Assembly (NCBI GenBank): GCA_020631315.1
Contig: JAHDHM010000106.1
Location: 1 to 9,995, forward strand
Direction of reading: 5' to 3'
Length of the DNA: 9,995 nt
From: Acidimicrobiales bacterium
GTDB lineage: Bacteria > Actinomycetota > Acidimicrobiia > Acidimicrobiales > Poriferisodaliceae
Of the stretch, positions 1-5,157 are shown in pieces. Every line of letters starts with the position of its first letter. Position 1 is the stretch's first letter. The translations under genes were made by a program, and so were the position numbers. The notes beneath the pieces were generated by a model. It was not told the DNA's origin. It saw nothing but the letters and a program-made list of their open reading frames with translations, and searched no databases.

Positions 1-153
1 TGCTCGGATGAGCACGGACCCAGAGGCACAGCGTGCTCGGATGAGCACGGACCCAGAGGCACAGCGTGCTCGGATGAGCACGGACCCAAGGGAACCGCGT
101 GCTCGGATGAGCACGGACCCAGAGGCACAGCGTGCTCGGATGAGCACGGACCC
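1..153. repeat. 33-bp tandem repeat array, five copies, each with a palindrome
   Basis: Copies begin at 1, 34, 67, 100 and 133; the last is partial, ending near 153. Copies 1, 2 and 4 are identical. Copy 3 differs only in its 3' third, and copy 5 diverges after its first 21 bases. Each junction forms the 18-base inverted repeat CGTGCTC-GGAT-GAGCACG, a perfect 7-bp stem with a 4-nt loop, at 32-49, 65-82, 98-115 and 131-148; the first copy is cut by the window edge. The unit length is a multiple of three, so the array is also an open reading frame repeating MSTDPEAQRAR into the phosphatase gene. The array may extend beyond the left edge. It could be an operator array, a structured mRNA leader, or a genuinely coded N-terminal repeat. 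Confidence 0.95.
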
Positions 154-745
154 GGCGGCGATGTGGGGCGATGGTGGGACTCGGGTGATCCTCGTCCGCC
201 ATGGCGAGCCGTACGACGGGGACGACTGCGGGCCTGATCCGCTGTTGACCGATCTCGGCCGACGCCAGGCCGAAGCGATGGCCCGTCACGTCGGCACCGA
301 GGACATCCACGCCGTCTACGTGAGCGGCCAACGTCGAGCGCAGGAGACCGGCGCGGAGCTGGCCGCTGCGCTCGGGCTCACGATCAACGTCGAACCACGT
401 GTCAGCGAGTTCGATTACGGAGAGCCGCGCTACATCAGCCCGCGGGCCGCAGTGCATCTCACCGAGGAGGAGCGGCTCGCGGTCATGGCCAAGATGCGCA
501 ACCCGGTGTTCCTGCAACGGGTACGTGACGGCATCGACGACATCGTCGCTGCGCACGCCGAGCAGACCGTCGCGGTGGTCTGCCACGGCGTGGTCATCGG
601 TACGATCATCCGGCACCTGACCGGCGCTCGGGAACTGCGGACCCGAGCGAAGCACACGTCGGTCAGCCGACTTCGGCATCGTCCCGATGGTGTCTGGGAG
701 CTCGAAGCGCTGAACGAGGCCCATTGGCTGGCCGGTCTCGACTGA
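140..745 (+). CDS. Histidine phosphatase family protein (phosphoglycerate mutase-like)
   Basis: Member of the branch-1 histidine phosphatase (phosphoglycerate mutase-like) superfamily, which removes phosphate from small molecules or proteins through a phospho-histidine intermediate; the substrate cannot be told here. Numbered from ATG 140 (201 aa), the catalytic RHG motif is at residues 20-22 (ILVRHGEP), the S-x-x-R-R-A-x-E-T segment is near 62-70, the likely acid/base Glu is E90 (RVSEFDYGE), and the second catalytic His is H149 (VVCHG). The protein is probably cytosolic, with no signal peptide. The start is uncertain. The frame is open to the left edge, with repeated in-frame ATGs at 8, 41, 74 and 107 inside the tandem repeats, and another at 161. 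None has a convincing Shine-Dalgarno site. I chose 140 because it is the last repeat ATG and gives a normal family length. If upstream ATGs are used, the enzyme carries an N-terminal run of MSTDPEAQRAR units. Confidence 0.85.
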   Translation: MSTDPAAMWGDGGTRVILVRHGEPYDGDDCGPDPLLTDLGRRQAEAMARHVGTEDIHAVYVSGQRRAQETGAELAAALGLTINVEPRVSEFDYGEPRYISPRAAVHLTEEERLAVMAKMRNPVFLQRVRDGIDDIVAAHAEQTVAVVCHGVVIGTIIRHLTGARELRTRAKHTSVSRLRHRPDGVWELEALNEAHWLAGLD

Positions 746-749
746 GCCG

Positions 750-774
750 CACCGGCTGACGCGACGAGCCGGTG
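750..774 (+). terminator. Hairpin after the phosphatase gene, possible factor-independent terminator
   Basis: CACCGGCT (750-757) pairs perfectly with AGCCGGTG (767-774): an 8-bp stem with a 9-nt loop, starting 5 nt after the phosphatase stop. No T-tract follows, which is common for GC-rich actinobacterial hairpins. It ends 20 nt before the ATG of the next gene, so it could instead act in that gene's leader. Confidence 0.45.
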
Positions 775-794
775 GCTGTGGTGAACTCGACCAC

Positions 795-1313
795 ATGAGC
801 CATGACATGCCCGGCAGCCCGAACGCACAGCCCGGCTGGTATCCGACCGGCCCGAACGAGCAGCGCTACTGGGACGGCGCGGCGTGGACCGACCACACCG
901 CTCCGCTGACGTTCGCCGGGCCGCCACAAGGTGCTCCTCCGCAGGGCACTGGGCCGGACATGGCAATGTCCGCAGCGCCTGCCGGCATGTCGGCGACGAC
1001 GGGCGACACCTCGATGGCGATGCTGTCGCATCTGCTGATGCTGTTCGCCGGCTTCCTCGCGCCGCTGGTGATCTACGTCGTGAAGCGTGACGACGATCCC
1101 TTCACCAGGTTCCACGCAGCACAGGCGCTGAACTTCCAGATCACCATGGTCATCGCCTGGATCGCGACGATCATCCTGTTGTTCCTGATCGTCGGGTTCT
1201 TCCTGATCCCTGTCCTGCTGGTCGCGCAGTTCGTGATGCCGATCATCGCCGCCGTGAAGGCGAACAAGGGCGAGTGGTACCGCTACCCGCTCACGCTCGA
1301 CCTGGTGAAGTGA
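795..1313 (+). CDS. DUF2510 and DUF4870 domain membrane protein
   Basis: A 172-aa protein with two recognisable parts. Residues 13-35 (PGWYPTG...YWDGAAWTDHT) form a DUF2510 motif, the short Trp/Tyr-rich segment found at the N-termini of many actinobacterial membrane proteins. A Pro/Gly/Met-rich linker follows (about 36-70). Residues 71-172 match the DUF4870 (Tic20-like) pattern, with predicted membrane segments near 76-96, 113-133 and 136-155 and the conserved RFHAAQALNFQ stretch at 105-115, between the first two. The protein should sit in the cytoplasmic membrane with the DUF2510 segment outside the bilayer. Biochemical function is unknown for both domains. ATG 795 begins the DUF2510 part sensibly, although no strong Shine-Dalgarno site precedes it. 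It lies 49 bp after the phosphatase gene, separated by a hairpin, so it may have its own promoter. Confidence 0.88.
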   Translation: MSHDMPGSPNAQPGWYPTGPNEQRYWDGAAWTDHTAPLTFAGPPQGAPPQGTGPDMAMSAAPAGMSATTGDTSMAMLSHLLMLFAGFLAPLVIYVVKRDDDPFTRFHAAQALNFQITMVIAWIATIILLFLIVGFFLIPVLLVAQFVMPIIAAVKANKGEWYRYPLTLDLVK

Positions 1314-1329
1314 CGCGGTGAAGTGATGC
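1304..1329 (+). repeat. 13-bp tandem duplication spanning a stop codon
   Basis: GGTGAAGTGACGC (1304-1316) is followed directly by GGTGAAGTGATGC (1317-1329), with one mismatch. The first copy contains the TGA stop of the DUF4870 gene (1311-1313), so the duplication adds only noncoding sequence after the stop. Confidence 0.7.
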
Positions 1330-1330
1330 C

Positions 1331-1353
1331 CTGGGCCGGAACGCTCCGCCCAG
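1331..1353. terminator. Hairpin between convergent genes, candidate bidirectional terminator
   Basis: CTGGGC (1331-1336) pairs with GCCCAG (1348-1353) and GGA (1338-1340) pairs with TCC (1345-1347), leaving one bulged C at 1337 and a 4-nt loop. It sits in the 68-bp gap between the convergent DUF4870 gene and the alcohol dehydrogenase gene. No T-tract is present on either side. Confidence 0.45.
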
Positions 1354-1381
1354 CCGGAGCCAACCCGGTTGCGTGCCACCC

Positions 1382-2371
1382 TCAGGGGGCGACGATCACC
1401 TTTCCTCCGTCGGGGGAAGCCGCCAGTTCGGCGAAACGGGCGGGCAGCTCCTCGAGACCGATCGTCTGGGTGACGAATCCGTCGACGTCCATCCGCTGTT
1501 CGTCGAGCGCCGACAGCGTGTCGGTGAAGTCCTGCTGCTCGTAGTACATGCAGAAGCGAAGATCGATCTCCTTCTGCAGCGGCACGATCGGCAGGTAGTG
1601 GTCTTGTGCGGCACAGAGTCCGACGACGCCGACCCGCCCCTCCACTGCGGCGACCTGCATCGCTGCGTCGACGACGCCCTGTCGGCCGGAGCACTCGAGC
1701 ACCACGTCGGGTGGAGCGCCGAGGGTGGCAGCAGCGAGGTCGTCGGGTGCGACGACCTCCGTCGCCCCGAACCGGCGGGCGAGGTCCTGGCGGCTCGGGT
1801 CGGGCTCCGAGACGACGATCTGGTCGACGCCGAGTGCTCTCGCCCAGATGACCGCGGCGATGCCGATCGGCCCGGCTCCCGTGATGGCCAGGCGGTCGGA
1901 GCTCTCGAGATCGACTCGGCGATAGGCGTGGCGCACGATCGCCAGGGGTTCGACAAGCGCGCCTTCAGATGGGGTGACGGCGGCGGGGAGTTCGAAGAGC
2001 TCGTCGGCGGCAGCGACCATCTGCTCGGCGTAGCCGCCGGGTCGCCGCACTCCCGCCAACGCGAAGTCGTGGCAGTGGTCCTGACGGCCCCGACCGCACT
2101 GCGCACACGAGCCGCAACCGAAGAACGGTCGGACGCTCACGCGTTGCCCGACGGACCAGCGCCCGGCGTCGTCGGCGGTGCTGACGACGCCGGCCACCTC
2201 GTGACCCATGATCGTCCCCGCCGGGGCGAGGCCCTTCGCCAGGGTCAGGTCGCTGCCACACACGCCGCTCGCGGTCACGTCGATCACGACCTCGCCGACA
2301 CCGGCGACGGGTTCGTCGACCTCGACCAGTTCGAGTTCCGACGGTCGGTCCGTCAGCGCGACCGCCCTCAC
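1382..2371 (-). CDS. Zinc-dependent medium-chain alcohol dehydrogenase family protein
   Basis: A 329-aa medium-chain dehydrogenase/reductase: NAD(P)-dependent oxidation of an alcohol or polyol, substrate unknown, cytosolic. The N-terminal GroES-like catalytic domain has the zinc ligand Cys38 (SGVCGSD), the G-H-E motif at 56-58, and four structural-zinc cysteines at 86, 89, 92 and 100 (GCGSCAQCGRGRQDHC). Glu141-Pro142 (VEPLA) is also typical. The Rossmann domain begins near 160 with GAGPIG at 165-170, and a likely NAD-preferring acidic residue follows (VVSEPD). The start is GTG at 2369-2371, preceded by GGAG (2380-2383, 8-nt spacing). Its start overlaps the TGA of a possible 30-codon upstream ORF (GTGA). 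The gene is divergent from an MFS transporter and convergent with the DUF4870 gene. The butanediol/threonine/sorbitol dehydrogenase-like subgroups are possible; sequence alone does not separate them. Confidence 0.92.
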   Translation of the reverse strand: MRAVALTDRPSELELVEVDEPVAGVGEVVIDVTASGVCGSDLTLAKGLAPAGTIMGHEVAGVVSTADDAGRWSVGQRVSVRPFFGCGSCAQCGRGRQDHCHDFALAGVRRPGGYAEQMVAAADELFELPAAVTPSEGALVEPLAIVRHAYRRVDLESSDRLAITGAGPIGIAAVIWARALGVDQIVVSEPDPSRQDLARRFGATEVVAPDDLAAATLGAPPDVVLECSGRQGVVDAAMQVAAVEGRVGVVGLCAAQDHYLPIVPLQKEIDLRFCMYYEQQDFTDTLSALDEQRMDVDGFVTQTIGLEELPARFAELAASPDGGKVIVAP

Positions 2372-2460
2372 CTCTGCAACTCCATCTGGAGAACCGGGCA
2401 GAGATCGGCGACGCGTCGACGATGGTCGACGGTGGGCGGGTCGAGATCGATCTGGCGCAT
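2368..2460 (-). CDS. Possible 30-aa small ORF coupled to the alcohol dehydrogenase
   Basis: On the minus strand, ATG at 2458-2460 opens a 30-codon frame (MRQIDLDPP...ending QMELQR). Its TGA (2368-2370) overlaps the dehydrogenase GTG by the GTGA arrangement typical of translationally coupled genes. A strong Shine-Dalgarno sequence, GAGGA, lies at 2468-2472 with 7-nt spacing. About 24 of 29 sense codons after the ATG end in G or C. I recognise no family. It could be a regulatory leader peptide, a tiny real protein, or chance, since this frame is open for a long way upstream opposite the MFS gene. Confidence 0.35.
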   Translation of the reverse strand: MRQIDLDPPTVDHRRRVADLCPVLQMELQR

Positions 2461-2488
2461 GAAACGATCCTCGCGCACCCCAGCGTCG

Positions 2489-2494
2489 ACACTA
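2489..2494 (-). promoter_or_regulatory. Candidate -10 box for the small ORF/alcohol dehydrogenase transcript
   Basis: TAGTGT on the minus strand fits TANNNT. A start near 2482 would give a leader of roughly 20 nt carrying the GAGGA site of the small ORF. I see no good -35 box. It overlaps the opposing -10 candidate at 2493-2498 by two bases. Confidence 0.25.
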
Positions 2495-2498
2495 CGCT
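2493..2498 (+). promoter_or_regulatory. Candidate -10 box for a leaderless MFS transporter mRNA
   Basis: TACGCT (TANNNT pattern) ends 7 nt before GTG 2506, the spacing expected when transcription starts at the first base of the start codon. This supports 2506 as the start of the transporter gene. No -35 consensus is evident. Confidence 0.35.
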
Positions 2499-2505
2499 CC
2501 ACCTC

Positions 2506-3711
2506 GTGTCCGTGTCCGTGACCGGCGACCCGAACCCGAGCGGGACTGCGAGCAGACCCGACCGGTGGGGCGTCCCTGCTCTCGGGCTCGTCACGATCAC
2601 CGCCTACGGGTCGTGGTTCTACGGCTTCGGCGTGCTCCTCGATCTGATCGTGGACGACACCGGTTGGGGCACGACGGCGATGGGGGCGACCTTCGGCGCA
2701 GCGCAGATCATCACCGGTCTCGGCGCCGTCGTCGGTGGCCGACTGCTCGATCGGTTCGGAGGGCCCGGACCGTTCGGTGTCCAGCTGGCCATGGGCGTGG
2801 TGCTGCTCTTCGCAGCATCGTTCGCGCAGTCGATGTGGGTGTTCGGCGCGGCGTACGCCGTCGGCGCGGGGATCATCGGCGCCACCGGCTTCTACCCGGT
2901 CACCACGGCTGCAGCGGCTCGGCTTCACCCGGGGCGCCCGGATCGGGCGATCGCACACCTCACGATCATCGGTGCGTTCTCGAGTCCGATCTTCCTGCCG
3001 TTGACCGCGTGGTTCGCCGAGTCGCAGGGGTGGCGGCCGGCGATGCGGCTGCTCGCGGGCTTCGCAGCCATCGGCGCCGCCGCTGCAGCCTGGTTCGCCC
3101 GCCGAGCCGCCTCTCCGGCAGATGACCGACGGAGCACCTCGCCGATCGAGGCGCTGCGCGCGGCGATCCGTCAGCCCGAGATCCGCAGGATGCTCGTCGT
3201 CTACGCCGCGGCCGGGCTCGCCTTCTCGTCGGTGCTCGTCTACCAGGTACCGATCATGACCGGCGCCGGGATCAGCCTCGGTGTCGCCGGGACCATCGGC
3301 GGTCTCCGCGGCTTTTGTCAGGTGTTCGGTCGCATCGGTCTGGCCACGGCTGTCGAGCGGTTCGGCGCCCGACGGCTGCTGCAGGCCGCGTACGCCGCCG
3401 GTGCCGTCGGGGTGCTGTTCCTGGCCGTTGGCTCGGTCGTGCCCGCCGTCGTGTTCGCGCTGCTCGCCGGGGTGAGTCTGGGCGCGACCTCGCCGCTGCA
3501 GCCGATGTACGCCCGCCAGTACTTCGCCCCGGACGATCTCGGTCTGTTGATGGGGCTCCAGGGAGCCGCGTTCGGGCTGGCCGGCGGCATCGGCCCCGTG
3601 GTCGGCGGCGCCGCACACGAGATCACCGGATCATGGGTGCCGACCATCGGCATCGCCGCCGTTGCCCTGTTCGTCAGCGCGGCGGGTCTCGCCGACCGCA
3701 GCAGGGCCTGA
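2506..3711 (+). CDS. MFS transporter, 12 transmembrane segments
   Basis: A 401-aa Major Facilitator Superfamily secondary transporter of the cytoplasmic membrane; substrate unknown. From about residue 20 the protein is a succession of hydrophobic segments consistent with 12 helices in two halves. The first half contains a motif-A-like loop GGRLLDRFGG after the second helix (about 76-85). A basic, polar central loop (FARRAASPADDRRS) separates the halves. The pattern resembles the OFA/monocarboxylate-type branch, but I hold that loosely. The frame is open back to an ATG at 2422, but the added 28 residues are hydrophilic and unlike the family. GTG 2506 fits a TANNNT box 7 nt upstream; GTGs at 2512 and 2518 are alternatives. 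The gene is divergent from the alcohol dehydrogenase, suggesting that transport and oxidation of a related compound may be linked. Confidence 0.9.
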   Translation: MSVSVTGDPNPSGTASRPDRWGVPALGLVTITAYGSWFYGFGVLLDLIVDDTGWGTTAMGATFGAAQIITGLGAVVGGRLLDRFGGPGPFGVQLAMGVVLLFAASFAQSMWVFGAAYAVGAGIIGATGFYPVTTAAAARLHPGRPDRAIAHLTIIGAFSSPIFLPLTAWFAESQGWRPAMRLLAGFAAIGAAAAAWFARRAASPADDRRSTSPIEALRAAIRQPEIRRMLVVYAAAGLAFSSVLVYQVPIMTGAGISLGVAGTIGGLRGFCQVFGRIGLATAVERFGARRLLQAAYAAGAVGVLFLAVGSVVPAVVFALLAGVSLGATSPLQPMYARQYFAPDDLGLLMGLQGAAFGLAGGIGPVVGGAAHEITGSWVPTIGIAAVALFVSAAGLADRSRA

Positions 3712-3740
3712 GCTCGGCGCAGTCCCCGACTCAGTGGGCC
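3705..3740. terminator. Weak imperfect hairpin between convergent genes
   Basis: GGCCTGAG (3705-3712) can pair with CTCAG...GCC (3730-3740) through a 3-nt bulge. It spans the stop of the MFS gene and the stop of the DUF3817 gene, which are only 19 bp apart. This is the only structure seen in the gap; without a T-tract it is a weak candidate. Confidence 0.2.
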
Positions 3741-4024
3741 GGGTGGGCAGCTTCGGCGTCGTCGAGCATGCGGGCGGCCACGTAGAAGCCGGCCAGCGGA
3801 ACGATCGGTGTCGCGAGCAACGGCAGGGTCGTGGCCCACGCCCAGCCCCGCTCGTGGTGTCGCCACAACACGGCCTGCGCATAGAACAGGTAGATCACCC
3901 CATGGATGGGCCCGAGCACCGGCGAGAGGCGCGGCGTGTCGAGCAGAAGGTGGGCGACGAGCGCGCCGACGAGCACCGCGTAACTGAGGCCGTCCAGAAT
4001 CGCCAGACGACGGATGCGTGTCAC
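3731..4024 (-). CDS. DUF3817 domain membrane protein
   Basis: A 97-aa integral membrane protein resembling the DUF3817 family (also called YdzA-like in databases): an N-terminal R-R-L-A-I-L-D-G-L-S-Y stretch, a central L-G-P-I-H-G motif (36-41) with FYAQAV, and a C-terminal P-L-A-G-F-Y-V segment. Three membrane helices are likely, near 9-28, 37-54 and 62-84. Biochemical function is unknown. The start is GTG at 4022-4024, overlapping the TGA of the upstream potassium channel gene (GTGA at 4021-4024), so the two are very probably cotranscribed and translationally coupled. The gene ends 19 bp from the convergent MFS gene. Confidence 0.85.
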   Translation of the reverse strand: MTRIRRLAILDGLSYAVLVGALVAHLLLDTPRLSPVLGPIHGVIYLFYAQAVLWRHHERGWAWATTLPLLATPIVPLAGFYVAARMLDDAEAAHPAH

Positions 4025-5034
4025 TCGGCGGCGTCGTGGAGCACGACGACACGGTCATCCGACCGGAGGTCGTTCATGTCGACGTCCTGCGGACGAAGTC
4101 GTTCGCTGCCGCGCACGACGGCGACCGCGGTACACGCATCGGGCAACACGAATCGGCCGTCGAGCTCGGTCGGGGCGACCTCGACGAGTTCGAGACCGAC
4201 GCCGCCGTCGAGGAGGTCGTCCAGCACGCTGACGGCGCCGGGCGCTGTCAGTGCCAAGCCGAGCATCCGCCCGATCGCCGCCGTCGCATCGATGACCTCG
4301 TCGGCGCCACCCTGGCGCAGCAGATGCAGGTTCTCCCGCTCGCGACCGGCAGCGATGATCCGTGCATCCTCGTTGATCTCTCGCACGGTGAGCGTCACCA
4401 GCACGGCGGTGTCGTCGCGGTTCGGCACGATCACGACCGTCGCTGCATCGGCGATGGCGGCCTGATCCAGCACCGCCCGCTGCGTGGCGTCACCGTGGAT
4501 GGCGACCAACCCGTCGGCGAGCGCGTCCGCGATGCGGTCGACGTCCAGATCGACGACGACCAGATCCGAGCGGTCGATGCCACGGTCCAGGAGTTCTGCG
4601 ACGGCTGCCTGGCCGGTCTCGCCATAGCCGCAGATCACGTGATGGTCCCTCACGGAACGCCTCCAACGTCGGGTTCGGATGAGTCGCCTCGACTCGTCGG
4701 TGAGCACCTCCACCGTCGTGCCGACCACGAGGATCAGGAAGACGATGCGTGCGGGTGTGATGAGGAAGATGGTGGCGAGACGCGCGCCGTCGCTGATGGC
4801 GGTGATGTCGCCGTAGCCGGTCGTGGTGACGGTGACGGACGCGTAGTACAGGGCATCGACGAATGACAGCTCGTCGCCGGTGACGTCGACGTAGCCGTCA
4901 CGACCGATGATCACGACGACGGCGATGAACAGCACGAGACCGAGCGCCAGCGCGATGCGCCGACCGACCGCTCGCAGCGGAGGATCGACACGGCTCGGGA
5001 CGTGGATGCGGTCGACCCCGCCGTGCTGCTCCAT
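4021..5034 (-). CDS. Potassium channel protein with RCK (TrkA-N/TrkA-C) domain
   Basis: A 337-aa two-transmembrane K+ channel subunit (Kch/MthK-like), expected to form tetramers in the cytoplasmic membrane and to be gated by a cytoplasmic ligand. TM1 is about 25-44. The pore helix and selectivity filter TVTTTGYGD lie at 68-76, the hallmark of K+ channels. TM2 is about 85-110. A basic stretch (RRLIRTRRWRRSVRD) follows. The RCK Rossmann domain begins at 131 with ICGYGETG (dinucleotide-binding glycines 136, 138, 141), an acidic strand end near D162, and the typical GDAT at 181-184. A TrkA-C-like segment occupies about 270-337. ATG 5034 has little Shine-Dalgarno signal, but TACCGT lies exactly 7 nt upstream, fitting a leaderless mRNA. 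The downstream DUF3817 gene overlaps by 4 bp. Confidence 0.93.
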   Translation of the reverse strand: MEQHGGVDRIHVPSRVDPPLRAVGRRIALALGLVLFIAVVVIIGRDGYVDVTGDELSFVDALYYASVTVTTTGYGDITAISDGARLATIFLITPARIVFLILVVGTTVEVLTDESRRLIRTRRWRRSVRDHHVICGYGETGQAAVAELLDRGIDRSDLVVVDLDVDRIADALADGLVAIHGDATQRAVLDQAAIADAATVVIVPNRDDTAVLVTLTVREINEDARIIAAGRERENLHLLRQGGADEVIDATAAIGRMLGLALTAPGAVSVLDDLLDGGVGLELVEVAPTELDGRFVLPDACTAVAVVRGSERLRPQDVDMNDLRSDDRVVVLHDAAE

Positions 5035-5041
5035 TCCGGCG

Positions 5042-5047
5042 ACGGTA
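5042..5047 (-). promoter_or_regulatory. Candidate -10 box for a leaderless K+ channel mRNA
   Basis: TACCGT on the minus strand fits TANNNT and is separated from the ATG (5034-5032) by exactly 7 nt, so transcription would begin at or next to the start codon. This matches the weak Shine-Dalgarno context. No -35 consensus was found. Confidence 0.35.
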
Positions 5048-5100
5048 CTGGGTCACGGACTGCGAGCGGGTGCCTCGGCCGTCCGACGCATGTCGCCCCG

Positions 5101-5106
5101 TAGACT
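5101..5106 (+). promoter_or_regulatory. Candidate -10 box for the DEAD-box helicase gene
   Basis: TAGACT fits TANNNT in the 123-bp divergent gap. It would place transcription start near 5113, giving a leader of about 45 nt that contains the AGGAG site at 5148-5152. No matching -35 box is visible, so this is a tentative call. Confidence 0.3.
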
Positions 5107-5157
5107 CGATGTCGCCGCCGATCCGATTCGATCGCCGAGCCGCGGACAGGAGTCGAC

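Noticed and set aside
1..153. CRISPR-like array from regularly spaced palindromic repeats
   Set aside because: The spacers are only 15 bp and nearly identical to each other, so the structure is a plain tandem repeat with an internal palindrome; no cas genes are present.
2422..2505. N-terminal extension of the MFS protein from ATG 2422
   Set aside because: The added residues are hydrophilic and unlike the family, there is no ribosome site, and a leaderless GTG at 2506 fits better.
1373..2521. 382-codon plus-strand open frame
   Set aside because: It lies opposite the clear zinc alcohol dehydrogenase gene, and its protein shows no family features; it is a GC-driven antisense frame.
2368..3618. 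416-codon minus-strand open frame
   Set aside because: It is antisense to the MFS transporter and rich in Arg/Asp/Gly/Pro without motifs; only its last 30 codons, with their own ribosome site, were considered as a small ORF.
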